Shown piece by piece: positions 1 to 6,221 of a DNA stretch of 12,374 nt. How positions within the stretch are numbered: position 1 is the first letter of the stretch; each line of letters starts with the position of its first letter. The DNA lies in the NCBI GenBank assembly GCA_035946175.1, contig DASYZQ010000046.1, forward strand, positions 1 to 12,374. The letters are read 5' to 3'. The DNA is from DASYZQ01 sp035946175 (GTDB taxonomy: Bacteria > Patescibacteriota > Saccharimonadia > Saccharimonadales > UBA4665). The position numbers and the translations under genes are program-made. The notes beneath the pieces were generated by a model, which was not told where the DNA came from, searched no databases, and saw only the letters and a list, made by a program, of their open reading frames with translations.

Positions 1-27
1 CATACACCCCAAGAAACGACTCAGTTG

Positions 28-95
28 GTTCCGGCAAGCCTGGGAACAGCTACAAGCTGCAGTAACTGCTCAGCTCTGCCTACTGACGTAGGCAG
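28..95. other. Cluster of short perfect hairpins at the left edge
   Basis: Four inverted repeats lie back to back: GTTCC (28-32) with GGAAC (43-47); CAGCT (47-51) with AGCTG (55-59); GCAGT (59-63) with ACTGC (65-69); and an 8-bp perfect stem with a TGAC loop, CTGCCTAC (76-83) with GTAGGCAG (88-95). No T-run follows the last stem, so it is not a standard intrinsic terminator. It may be the 3' part of a structured RNA whose 5' part lies outside the window, or a terminator/leader region. I do not recognise RNase P, tmRNA, SRP or 6S signatures here. The base pairing is seen directly; the role is unknown. Confidence 0.3.
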
Positions 96-159
96 GCTTC
101 GCACCTTAAAAGATGAGAGAGAAAAAGTGCATGTGGGTCAGGTTCGAAATAGCCCCCTC

Positions 160-168
160 TGTTATAAT
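160..168 (+). promoter_or_regulatory. Extended -10 promoter of the tRNA gene
   Basis: TGTTATAAT is a perfect extended -10 element (TGnTATAAT). No good -35 is visible at the proper distance, which is normal for extended -10 promoters. Transcription would begin near 175, about 20 bases before the mature 5' end of the tRNA at 196. Confidence 0.6.
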
Positions 169-195
169 AGAGATTGTACCTCATACACGTCATGT

Positions 196-272
196 GCCCC
201 GGTAGCTCAGCTGGATAGAGCAAGAGACTTCTAAGCTCAAGGTCGGGGGTTCGAGTCCCTCCCGGGGTACCA
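196..272 (+). tRNA. tRNA-Arg (anticodon TCT), CCA encoded
   Basis: The full cloverleaf can be laid out. Acceptor 196-202 pairs with 262-268 (first pair G-U). The D stem is 205-208 with 218-221, with GG in its loop. The anticodon loop is 228-234 (CTTCTAA) with anticodon TCT at 230-232, reading AGA/AGG codons. A 5-base variable loop is at 240-244, and the T stem is 245-249 with 257-261 around TTCGAGT. CCA is encoded at 270-272. The acceptor, D and T arms are well paired, but the anticodon stem (223-227 with 235-239) has only three Watson-Crick pairs: A223 faces A239 and A227 faces G235. A thymine at 223 and at 235 would restore all five pairs. It may be a slightly decayed or divergent copy. It stands alone, with its own promoter. 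Confidence 0.88.
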
Positions 273-275
273 AAA

Positions 276-303
276 TTGACATAGTACTTATTTATGATAT
301 TGT
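276..303 (+). promoter_or_regulatory. Promoter of the 312-737 gene, leaderless arrangement
   Basis: A perfect -35 TTGACA (276-281) is followed after 16 bases by TATTGT (298-303, 4 of 6 matches to TATAAT). It starts 4 bases after the tRNA CCA. Transcription would begin around 310-312, at or next to the ATG at 312, so the message would have almost no 5' leader. No Shine-Dalgarno sequence precedes that ATG, which agrees with leaderless initiation. Confidence 0.55.
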
Positions 304-311
304 ATTTTACA

Positions 312-737
312 ATGTCAGCCGAGTCCCTGCCAACACAAGCTCCAACAATTCAACTTGACCGGGTTGGTCTGTATGTAGCGAATTTAGTAGCCTACGATAT
401 GGCGCAAACTGCTTTTAGTGAGCTTCCTCCACCACAGGCGTTAGAGGCTCTGTCTTCGATGTTGCTCCAAAGGGCACGGGATAATGGCATTGAGCCGCGT
501 TCGCATCCCTATGGCTACACAAGGGTTATAGGTGGGGGATTAGTCGGTACAGAAGAGACGCAGCCAGACACTGTAATAACATTCCTGACAGCCATGACTA
601 CAGAACGGTTTGTGGTCGAGATAGTACGTGATCAGACTATGTGGGACAGGATTAGAAAACAGCGGACAATAGTAGATTCCATGCCCTTTGGAGGCCCCTT
701 GCCAGACATCAGAAAGCCTCGAAAGAATCGGCGCTGA
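312..737 (+). CDS. Small hypothetical protein (141 aa)
   Basis: I do not recognise a family. The protein is soluble, with no signal peptide or membrane segment. It has a helical N-terminal half (around LVAYDMAQTAF and PPPQALEALSSMLLQRA) and then a stretch likely to form strands (GYTRVIGGGLVG, TVITFLTAM, RFVVEIVRD). The C-terminus is basic (DIRKPRKNRR) and could contact nucleic acid, but that is speculation. An upstream in-frame ATG at 294 lies between the -35 and -10 boxes of the only good promoter, so ATG 312 (MSAESLP...) is the better start. The gene sits alone between the tRNA and a convergent toxin-antitoxin operon. Convincing as a real gene because of the promoter and the long frame; function unknown. 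Confidence 0.6.
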   Translation: MSAESLPTQAPTIQLDRVGLYVANLVAYDMAQTAFSELPPPQALEALSSMLLQRARDNGIEPRSHPYGYTRVIGGGLVGTEETQPDTVITFLTAMTTERFVVEIVRDQTMWDRIRKQRTIVDSMPFGGPLPDIRKPRKNRR

Positions 738-856
738 TCGCAAGCAGGTTGGGCTACTTAATGGGTCAGAACTTCCTTACTGCGGTATATGGGCAAATAC
801 TCTATACATACGAAACCGCATTTTCATTCTCTCGTTCTTGATTACGCCTTTCAGGT

Positions 857-1162
857 TTAGCTTCTCAACAATTGCACATAATCAGAGCGAGCATAGAGGA
901 TTCGTATGATGATTACTTGAGAGTTAGTGACTTTGTATATAACAAGATAGTTATCTACCAATAAATGGCGATAGCCACTCAGTTGTCGGGCAACGCTCTC
1001 CAAGCTTGTTCCTATTTCGGGAAATTCCTCCAATGATTGAGAGCGTTGTAGGATTTTGGTGGCTATATTGCGGGCGGCGATAGGATTTTGCAATTCATTT
1101 TGTATATATAAAAACAATGCACTCAAATCTTGGTCGGCCGCAGGCAGAAATACGACCTTCAT
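857..1162 (-). CDS. RelE/ParE-family toxin of a type II toxin-antitoxin pair
   Basis: The 101-residue protein has the ParE/RelE layout. It opens with a short strand (MKVVFLPAADQDL), followed by two N-terminal helices (about residues 9-47). Next comes the FPEIGTSL turn (47-54), then the strand core YRHLLVDNYLVIYKV (64-78) and VIIIRILYARSDY (83-95). Length and strand order fit the family. ParE members poison DNA gyrase, while RelE members cut mRNA on the ribosome; sequence alone does not say which applies here. The canonical RelE catalytic residues are not clearly present and the 'RILYARSDY' ending is more ParE-like. The start overlaps the end of the antitoxin gene by 4 bases (ATGA type), so translation is probably coupled and both proteins come from one transcript. 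The antitoxin should bind and silence this protein. Confidence 0.88.
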   Translation of the reverse strand: MKVVFLPAADQDLSALFLYIQNELQNPIAARNIATKILQRSQSLEEFPEIGTSLESVARQLSGYRHLLVDNYLVIYKVTNSQVIIIRILYARSDYVQLLRS

Positions 1163-1410
1163 AGTCGTATAGCAAGCTTCTCTGCAACTTTCGCTAAGGG
1201 TATTGACTTACCGTCTTTGGCGGAAAGCTCTCCTTTTTTAATTTCTGCGACTAGCTGCTCGGCTGTCGCTTCGCGGTCATAATCATCTATCTTAGCTATA
1301 ATGTAGCTACCGCGGCCGTTGCGGGTTAGATAGACGGGTTTATCAACATCAATACGATTTAATACCTCTGTATAGTTCCGTAAGTCAGATATCGGCAAGA
1401 TCGTAGGCAT
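1159..1410 (-). CDS. Phd/YefM-family antitoxin
   Basis: The 83-residue protein begins MPTILPISDLRNY, the typical Phd/YefM opening that forms the DNA-binding N-terminal domain. It continues with PVYLTRNGRGSYIIAKIDDYD (25-45), the family core, and ends in a charged helical tail (46-83) that would wrap the toxin. The ATG at 1410 is preferred over an upstream in-frame start because AAAGGGGG lies 5-6 bases before it. The antitoxin is first in the operon and overlaps the toxin by 4 bases. Family antitoxins repress their own promoter and are joined in this by the toxin as co-repressor. Such pairs act as stability or stress modules. Confidence 0.88.
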   Translation of the reverse strand: MPTILPISDLRNYTEVLNRIDVDKPVYLTRNGRGSYIIAKIDDYDREATAEQLVAEIKKGELSAKDGKSIPLAKVAEKLAIRL

Positions 1411-1430
1411 AGCGCCCCCTTTCAATAATA

Positions 1431-1458
1431 ATTGTAGCAAATATACGTGTTAATTCAA
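1431..1458 (-). promoter_or_regulatory. Promoter of the Phd-ParE operon
   Basis: On the minus strand, TTGAAT (1458-1453) and TACAAT (1436-1431) are separated by 16 bases. Transcription would start near 1424, just upstream of the strong ribosome binding site at about 1414-1421. As in other Phd/YefM operons, this is the likely place for autorepression. Confidence 0.6.
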
Positions 1459-1514
1459 CAGCAATTCAAGTAGTTGGATGACTAGCGCTTCTAACCTATG
1501 ACAAAGAAATTCCA

Positions 1515-1568
1515 TATCGGGGCACAGGTGGTTCCACCTTTTATCGATAGGGCGTACCAAGCATAAGC
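1515..1568. repeat. Intergenic repeat, copy A
   Basis: Positions 1515-1550 match 4175-4210 at 30 of 36 bases without gaps (shared blocks TATCGGG, GGTTCCAC, TTTTATC, ATAG). The tail GGCGTACCAAGCATAAGC (1551-1568) matches 7671-7688 at 16 of 18. The copy lies between the divergent antitoxin (1410) and the exported protein (1608). It may be a shared regulatory element, a miniature mobile sequence, or a worn-out short gene read on the minus strand. Confidence 0.6.
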
Positions 1569-1595
1569 ACTATATACTTGTTCGAATCATTGAAC

Positions 1596-1601
1596 TAGAA
1601 T
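1596..1601 (+). promoter_or_regulatory. -10 box (TAGAAT) placing the start site at ATG 1608
   Basis: TAGAAT matches TATAAT at 5 of 6 positions and ends 6 bases before ATG 1608, the same geometry as the other candidate leaderless starts in this window. A second -10-like box, TATACT (1573-1578), lies upstream and would give a leader of about 23 bases. No convincing -35 is visible for either. Confidence 0.4.
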
Positions 1602-1607
1602 GTGGGT

Positions 1608-2870
1608 ATGAATAAAAACCAAAAGGGTTTTGCGCATATAATCCTATTTCTGATATGTATTGCTGTTGTCGGAGTTGTAGTCTTTACTGGTTGGCGTGTA
1701 GTTAGTACCCATAAAAATGAGGGTATCTCACAAATACTTACGAGTGGCGCCTCAGTCGAGGATAAGGCAATTGCAGCTGGCAAATCTTTGAGTGGTGGAC
1801 ATTGCAACGGAAGTGGTGAAACTACTTTCACTCACTTGCCAATGAATGCTCCCGATTTTAGCATATTGATCCCTTACGGAGTGACGGTCGGGGGTCATGT
1901 CACACCAGTTGATCACCAGTATTTTTCGCCCACAATATTCAATTCACCCAAAGACACATATCCGGTCTATACCATGGCTGACTCACAAATTACAGGTATA
2001 GAAGTTCATCCACCCGAAAACGGCAGTAACGGCCGTATCAGATTGGTTTTTACGGTCTCCTGTACTTTTCTGTACTATTACGACCTTGTAACAAGCGTAG
2101 AACCTGGTATTGATGCTGCTCATTTGCCAATTACTGTTAAGGCTGGCCAGCTGATTGGACACATCGGCGGCCAGACTCTAGACTTTGCCGTCTGGAACAC
2201 CAAAAAACCATTGAGCGGTTTTATTAATCCGGCCAGTTATGATGGCGAACCCTGGAAAATATATACTGCTGACCCATTCCCGTATTACCGAGCTGATCTT
2301 CGGCAGATACTTGAGTCTAAAGACCCTAGAGTAGCCGACCCGATTGCCGGCAAAATAGATTATGACATAGACGGGAAACTGATAGGGAACTGGTTCTTGC
2401 AAGGTAGTGGTGGGTATCATGCTCCTAACAATACCGCCCAATTTTATTGGAATGGGCATCTTTCAATCGCACCCGATCTATATGATCCTTCAGCAACAGT
2501 CATCTCGGTCGGCAACTACAATAGTTACCCATTGTCTGGGCCAAACCTCGATACCAGTAGTGGTGATGGAAGCGACGCGCGTCAATATTTTGCCAAGGCT
2601 GGCAGCCCTGATCCCGCTAAAGTTGGTCAGTCTGACGGAATTGTCAAAATTGAGCTTGTCATGCGCAATTGGCTGACGCCAAGCGGTAGTCGTTGGGACA
2701 GTATGTCGTATGTTACGGGTCCGAAAGCTGATGACAACAGTAATCAAATAGTAGGTACTGTATTGGCACAACTAACAGGTCATCGTATCCTTAAGTTCGA
2801 AGTATTTAGAGGCAAAACTGCTGCACAAGTTAGTGGTTTTGATGGAGAAGCCAAAATTTACACCCGGTAA
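1608..2870 (+). CDS. Membrane-anchored exported protein with a degenerate M23-like lobe
   Basis: 420 residues from ATG 1608; a GTG at 1602 is also possible. The N-terminus MNKNQKG|FAHIILFLICIAV is a basic leader plus one hydrophobic helix, like a class III (type IV pilin) signal, but it lacks Glu at +5. It would therefore stay as an anchor at about residues 8-30, leaving the rest outside the cell. Residues about 85-200 resemble the LytM/M23 peptidase fold: GGHVTPVDHQY (95-105) sits where the first metal site would be, and VKAGQLIGHIGGQTLDFAVW (177-196) where the family has the HxH segment. The second site reads LDF instead of the usual H-containing motif, so zinc-dependent peptidase activity is doubtful. 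Two cysteines (66, 152) could form a disulphide. The C-terminal half (about 210-420) has GKIDYDIDGKLIGNW and VFRGKTAAQVSGFDGEAKIY stretches that look conserved but unnamed. Probable structural or binding surface protein. Confidence 0.72.
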   Translation: MNKNQKGFAHIILFLICIAVVGVVVFTGWRVVSTHKNEGISQILTSGASVEDKAIAAGKSLSGGHCNGSGETTFTHLPMNAPDFSILIPYGVTVGGHVTPVDHQYFSPTIFNSPKDTYPVYTMADSQITGIEVHPPENGSNGRIRLVFTVSCTFLYYYDLVTSVEPGIDAAHLPITVKAGQLIGHIGGQTLDFAVWNTKKPLSGFINPASYDGEPWKIYTADPFPYYRADLRQILESKDPRVADPIAGKIDYDIDGKLIGNWFLQGSGGYHAPNNTAQFYWNGHLSIAPDLYDPSATVISVGNYNSYPLSGPNLDTSSGDGSDARQYFAKAGSPDPAKVGQSDGIVKIELVMRNWLTPSGSRWDSMSYVTGPKADDNSNQIVGTVLAQLTGHRILKFEVFRGKTAAQVSGFDGEAKIYTR

Positions 2871-2875
2871 AAGGG

Positions 2876-2918
2876 TTTGGTTTATAAGGCTGCAGTCTCG
2901 TCAACAGATTAAGCCAAA
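2876..2918 (+). terminator. Weak hairpin after the 1608-2870 gene
   Basis: TTTGGTTTA (2876-2884) can pair with TAAGCCAAA (2910-2918), nine pairs including one G-U, around a 25-base loop, starting 5 bases after the stop codon. The following bases (TTCTAAAAT) are not a clean T-run. It could slow or end transcription between two convergent genes, but the long loop makes it a weak call. Confidence 0.25.
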
Positions 2919-2983
2919 TTCTAAAATAGACTGAGCGTTGATTTATATGTGGAGGGGAAAATAGTGTGAGCATCGATATGTAT

Positions 2984-4027
2984 CTAGCCAATAAGCCTAT
3001 CTATTTCTCGTAATAGTTTCTTCGTTAGGCTGGTACCACTCTCACCCTGTTCATGCCTTTGGCCTATATGTCTACACAAATCATAAAAGCTAGATCTAAA
3101 CTTCATACCACTTTCCGGTAAGACTCCGTATATATTAGTTAGCATGTCCTCGACCTGAGATGGGATCCTTTCAACCCTTTTGGGGACAAACCTCTTTGCT
3201 AATCTTCGAGTGAGAGTATTGAGGGGCTGCTCTGGTGTTTCTGGTACTTCAACCCCCTGTTTGCTTAAGAATTGTTCAATACCTTTGTTAATTTCTGGTG
3301 CAAAAGACCGTACAGTTCGTTTTCTTAAAGCTAACCTATTACTGACACCAGAAAGTTTAGCTAGTTTACTTAGAGTTGGGTAATCCTTGTCTTTGTCTTC
3401 ATGCGGCTCCTCATCGCTATGTATGGAGAGCCCGCTTAACTTGTCTAGTATGTTTGGGAGATTGCTATAACTTGATCTTATGTCGGCATGGATAGAACTT
3501 ACATCCTTGACAAAGCCAGATTTTGGAGTTTCCATTTCGCCGATAGCTTTGATTGTCCTGGTGGTTTGTTGAGCAACAGACGTCACGGCCTGCCTGCCTC
3601 GCCTTTCCAGATAACTATCAAATCTCTGGGACCAGTTTGATGAAAAGAATCCAAGGAAGCCAGATACGAGTCTCGCCCCAAATCTCTGCTCCTTGATTTG
3701 TTGAGCGGTTGGATATACAACTCGTAATGACGGGGTATCGTAATGAGCTATTGCTGTCGCTACAGACGGAGTAAATTCAGCATACTGTGCAGCAGCCCGG
3801 TATGCTCGATAAACTTCTTTTCTGGCTAGATCCCTGGTTAGACTTTGTGCAGCCTCAGGGTTAATGCCATTTCCTTCTAGAAGTTCTTGTATTGCTAAAC
3901 CGCCAAGCATTTCTTGATCATCCTCAGTGCCACCAGGCGGGGTGTTTACTGTTTCCGGTCCTCTAATTGGCCGTACATTTTCAGAGTGAATTGGAGCTTC
4001 TGGCGTTCCCAGTGCTTCCCTAGACAT
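2984..4027 (-). CDS. Hypothetical cytoplasmic protein (347 aa)
   Basis: No family is recognised. There is no signal peptide or membrane helix. The N-terminal 50 residues are Pro/Glu-rich and probably disordered. Residues about 60-100 are helical (LTRDLARKEVYRAYRAAAQYA), and a basic aromatic segment (QRFGARLVSGFLGFFSSNW) lies in the middle. A charged linker (SDEEPHEDKDKDY) separates two helical basic regions with many Arg/Lys (for example RLAKRFVPKRVERIP). The C-terminus is helical (KKLLREIDRLIG). The basic character allows nucleic-acid or membrane-surface contact, but nothing proves it. ATG 4027 is preferred to ATG 4042 because GGGAG lies 8 bases before it and the 4042 start has no ribosome site. 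The gene is convergent with 1608-2870 and divergent from 4400-5632. Confidence 0.7.
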   Translation of the reverse strand: MSREALGTPEAPIHSENVRPIRGPETVNTPPGGTEDDQEMLGGLAIQELLEGNGINPEAAQSLTRDLARKEVYRAYRAAAQYAEFTPSVATAIAHYDTPSLRVVYPTAQQIKEQRFGARLVSGFLGFFSSNWSQRFDSYLERRGRQAVTSVAQQTTRTIKAIGEMETPKSGFVKDVSSIHADIRSSYSNLPNILDKLSGLSIHSDEEPHEDKDKDYPTLSKLAKLSGVSNRLALRKRTVRSFAPEINKGIEQFLSKQGVEVPETPEQPLNTLTRRLAKRFVPKRVERIPSQVEDMLTNIYGVLPESGMKFRSSFYDLCRHIGQRHEQGESGTSLTKKLLREIDRLIG

Positions 4028-4066
4028 TGTTTGATCTCCCATTGTATAGAATTAGCCCTATCAGAT

Positions 4067-4072
4067 ATTATA
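4067..4072 (-). promoter_or_regulatory. -10 box of the minus-strand hypothetical gene
   Basis: A perfect TATAAT reads 4072 to 4067 on the minus strand, about 40 bases before ATG 4027, giving a leader that contains the GGGAG ribosome site. The -35 region is weak (TGTGCA at 17 bases spacing). Confidence 0.45.
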
Positions 4073-4174
4073 AACTCATCGACCATCCCTGCACACCATA
4101 GGCTTTTTGTAAGACCTTTTCCGGTTATTGTTACTTGGTAATACACGATTCGGTTTGTTTATACAGGTTGACGG

Positions 4175-4230
4175 TATCGGGCCAAAAGCGGTTCCACATT
4201 TTATCAATAGAGAGTGTACCACGAATACAA
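4175..4230. repeat. Intergenic repeat, copy B
   Basis: This matches copy A at 30 of 36 bases over 4175-4210, then GTACCACGAATA aligns to the A tail after a 2-base insertion. It lies in the divergent region between the 4027 and 4400 genes. Read on the minus strand, it opens a 22-codon frame (ATG at 4199, stop TAA ending at 4131) starting MWNRFWPD. Copy A in the same alignment reads WNHLCPDMEF without an ATG. The shared W-N-x-x-x-P-D pattern raises the possibility of a decayed small gene, but the copies are too short to decide. Confidence 0.55.
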
Positions 4231-4399
4231 TAACAGAGATAGGGATATCGGTCGGCATGTCTTTTGTTTTTTCTAACGTCTTGCAATAAGTTCGGATCCT
4301 GTTCAGTAAGTCATCGTGATTTGTACTCGCCTGACTTTAGAAAGCTTTCGAGAACCATAATAATATGTGTTATATTTACTAAAATGTGAGGGGTTACTG

Positions 4400-5632
4400 A
4401 TGAAATTTTTAAGACTTTACTATAGCAACACATATCGCTTCGCAGTTGTAGCTGCCACTGCCGCACTCATTTTCGCTTCGATTGTAGTCAGAACCCCTGT
4501 AACAGCGTATGCTTATCCGAGTAATGGCTCAACGCCTATGGTAGCTTCCGAGCAGAAGATTGACGATGTTAGTTCGGGGGCATGCGTATCGCTCTCTCGA
4601 TGCTTTCTTGTAGGAAACGATTTCAAAGGCGGAGCACTAATGCTGGTATCCACCAACGAGGGGGCAAATTGGCAGGATGTAACCTTGCCCAATAGCCCCA
4701 ACCCGACTGCATCCGGATTCGTCAAAATTATCTGTCAATCGTCGGATAACTGTGTCGCTTTAGGCTGGAGTCTCGTGCCGGTAAGCCCGTCAGAGGAAAT
4801 TGCTGAACAGTTCATATTGGCTACGACCGATGGGGGCACTACATGGTCTAAGTCTAGCCTGCCAAGTTCTTATACAGAGTCAGGATCGATGAATGACGTT
4901 AGCTGCATATCTTCTTCTGATTGTATGGTAGTGGCTGAGTCTGATACCACTACAGGGTCATTCCCAATTATAGTAACCACCGACGCAGGGCTCACCTGGC
5001 ATTACTCTGGCTTGCCTGGACCTAGCAACGCATACCCCCAGACAAGTTTAGGCTGCGAGCTGAACAGCGAACTTTGTGTCACTGCGGGGTTCATCGCTGG
5101 GATAAAACCATCTGTTGACGGTCTATCCCCAACGACTAATTACGGTACTTCATGGAACAAAGCAGCAGACGTGACCGCAGGCCTGAACGTTACCTCGATA
5201 GGATGCTTTACTTCCGGCGAATGTTTGGTGACCGGATATACCAATACTGATAATGGAGTTATTATTACGTCCAGTGACAAGGGATCGAGCTGGCACATTT
5301 CTGACGTCGTAGCACCGGCTAACAGCAATATAATCCTAAGGGGGCTCGCCTGCCTAGATTCGCGGAACTGCGTCACTGTTGGCTATATGTTTAATTCGAG
5401 TGGAGCTGCTACCGTAATTGCCCGCTCAACGGATAGTGGCCAAAGCTGGCAACGCGCTACTTTACCATCTAGCCAAAAAGACTTTACTCTCACCGGGGTA
5501 ACGAAGGTGCCATCGAGTTCTGAATATATGGCCTATGCCACACAGCGTATGGCTCCATTGCAGAATAATCAAGGGACACTCTGGAGCAGCAATAAAGGCA
5601 GTACCTGGACTTATAGGCCGATTACTTATTGA
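4400..5632 (+). CDS. Secreted beta-propeller with BNR/Asp-box repeats and paired cysteines
   Basis: 410 residues from ATG 4400, chosen over an upstream in-frame start because GAGGGG lies 6 bases before it and the protein then begins with a clear signal peptide. This has a basic start (MKFLRLYYSNTYR), a hydrophobic core at 14-30 and a likely cleavage after TAYA (38). Seven Asp-box motifs (S/T-x-D/N-x-G-x-x-W) occur at about 84-91, 142-149, 193-200, 246-252, 291-298, 343-350 and 396-403, so a seven-bladed propeller of the BNR/sialidase-like or YCF48-like type is likely. The box at 246-252 is one residue short (TNYGTSW). Six blades carry a cysteine pair, C-x5-C or C-x6-C: 62/68, 112/118, 169/175, 219/226, 269/275, 318/324. 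These could form one disulphide per blade in the extracellular protein; the last blade lacks it. No sialidase catalytic set is visible, so a binding or scaffold role outside the cell is more likely than enzymatic activity. Confidence 0.85.
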   Translation: MKFLRLYYSNTYRFAVVAATAALIFASIVVRTPVTAYAYPSNGSTPMVASEQKIDDVSSGACVSLSRCFLVGNDFKGGALMLVSTNEGANWQDVTLPNSPNPTASGFVKIICQSSDNCVALGWSLVPVSPSEEIAEQFILATTDGGTTWSKSSLPSSYTESGSMNDVSCISSSDCMVVAESDTTTGSFPIIVTTDAGLTWHYSGLPGPSNAYPQTSLGCELNSELCVTAGFIAGIKPSVDGLSPTTNYGTSWNKAADVTAGLNVTSIGCFTSGECLVTGYTNTDNGVIITSSDKGSSWHISDVVAPANSNIILRGLACLDSRNCVTVGYMFNSSGAATVIARSTDSGQSWQRATLPSSQKDFTLTGVTKVPSSSEYMAYATQRMAPLQNNQGTLWSSNKGSTWTYRPITY

Positions 5633-5661
5633 GGTAGTAAGAAGTAGCTCAGAGTTTGTTC

Positions 5662-5697
5662 ACTACTGCTGCCAGAAGAAACTAGGCATGCAGTAGT
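5662..5697 (+). terminator. Long hairpin after the propeller gene
   Basis: ACTACTGCTGCC (5662-5673) pairs with GGCATGCAGTAGT (5685-5697), twelve pairs with one bulged T and an 11-base loop. It begins 30 bases after the stop codon. Only a weak T-poor tail follows, so it may protect the 3' end or back up the stronger terminator downstream. Confidence 0.35.
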
Positions 5698-5751
5698 AGT
5701 TTGGTCCCGACATCGCTGAGTACGGTGTACTAGGCCAAATCTATAGGTAGA

Positions 5752-5780
5752 AGGCATAGCAAAATATGCCTTTTTATTTT
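5752..5780 (+). terminator. Intrinsic terminator of the propeller gene
   Basis: AGGCATA (5752-5758) pairs with TATGCCT (5765-5771) around a 6-base loop (GCAAAA), followed directly by TTTTTATTTT. This is a standard Rho-independent terminator about 120 bases after the stop at 5632. Confidence 0.7.
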
Positions 5781-5805
5781 GCGCTGAATTTCTACTCCGA
5801 CCCCA

Positions 5806-5831
5806 ATTCCCCGACCTTAAGGTCGGGGAAT
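5806..5831. repeat. 26-base perfect palindrome
   Basis: The sequence is ATTCCCCGACCTT followed by its exact complement AAGGTCGGGGAAT. As RNA or single-stranded DNA it would fold into a GC-rich hairpin. It lies 69 bases before the tnpA start, which suits the left-end hairpin recognised by Y1 transposases or a hairpin that blocks outside transcription. Confidence 0.75.
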
Positions 5832-5900
5832 GGAGCCGCCTTCTAAGTATCTTCCTTCGGGTAGGCTTTACCACTGGCTGTCATATACACTACTAGTACT

Positions 5901-6221
5901 ATGACCACGTACCGCCGAATGAGCCACTTTGTCTTCTACTGTGACTATCACTTGGTGTGGCCGACCAAATACCGAAGAAGTATCTTCAATCCCGGTGTCC
6001 AAGCCTATCTCCAAGACATTCTCAAAGAGCTGCCGAACTACCGACCCGACATCATTGTCAAAACTGCCAAGACTGACCAGGATCACATCCCCCTGCTGGT
6101 ATCGATTCCACCAACAGTAACAGTTGGGTCGGTAGTTCGGCTCATCAAGACCAACACCGCCAAAGCACTGAACCAAAAGTTCCCTCATCTCAAAACAGTC
6201 TACTGGGGAACACAAAGCTAA
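5901..6221 (+). pseudogene. tnpA: IS200-like Y1 transposase TnpA, inactivated
   Basis: The N-terminal half is clearly TnpA of the IS200/IS605 HUH family: SHFVFYCDYHLVWPTKYRRSIF (8-29) is the conserved opening, and the HUH region is KTDQDHIPLLVSIPP. Two independent faults are seen. First, the HUH motif reads H62-I63-P64, so the second metal-binding His is Pro; the codon is CCC at 6090-6092, one base from CAC. Second, the frame stops at residue 106, just after VYWGTQS, whereas family members continue some 25-40 residues and carry the nucleophilic tyrosine in that missing helix. The protein cannot cut DNA as expected. Active TnpA moves the element as single-stranded DNA. No ribosome site precedes ATG 5901; ATG 5919 is an alternative. 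Confidence 0.85.

Larger units (their letters stand above)
5806..6221 (+). mobile_element. Decayed IS200/IS605-type insertion element
   Basis: It consists of a 26-base perfect palindrome (5806-5831) and an IS200-like tnpA gene missing its 3' end. Elements of this family carry subterminal hairpins instead of terminal inverted repeats, so the palindrome is a good candidate for the left-end hairpin or the insulating hairpin upstream of tnpA. The exact left boundary is not visible; it probably lies between 5780 and 5806. The right end is missing: transposase similarity stops near 6218 and toxin-like sequence begins at once. This points to a deletion across the right end rather than a clean insertion. 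No tnpB or accessory gene is present. Confidence 0.72.

Noticed and set aside
25..234. Reading frame ending in PVAQLDRARDF
   Set aside because: It runs into the tRNA gene; the 'PVAQLDRA' tail is the well-known translation artefact of a tRNA.
3946..4146. Minus frame VTITGKGLTKSLWCAGMVDEF upstream of the 4027 gene
   Set aside because: It has a GTG start without a ribosome site and mostly overlaps the N-terminus of the better-supported gene; composition alone is not enough.
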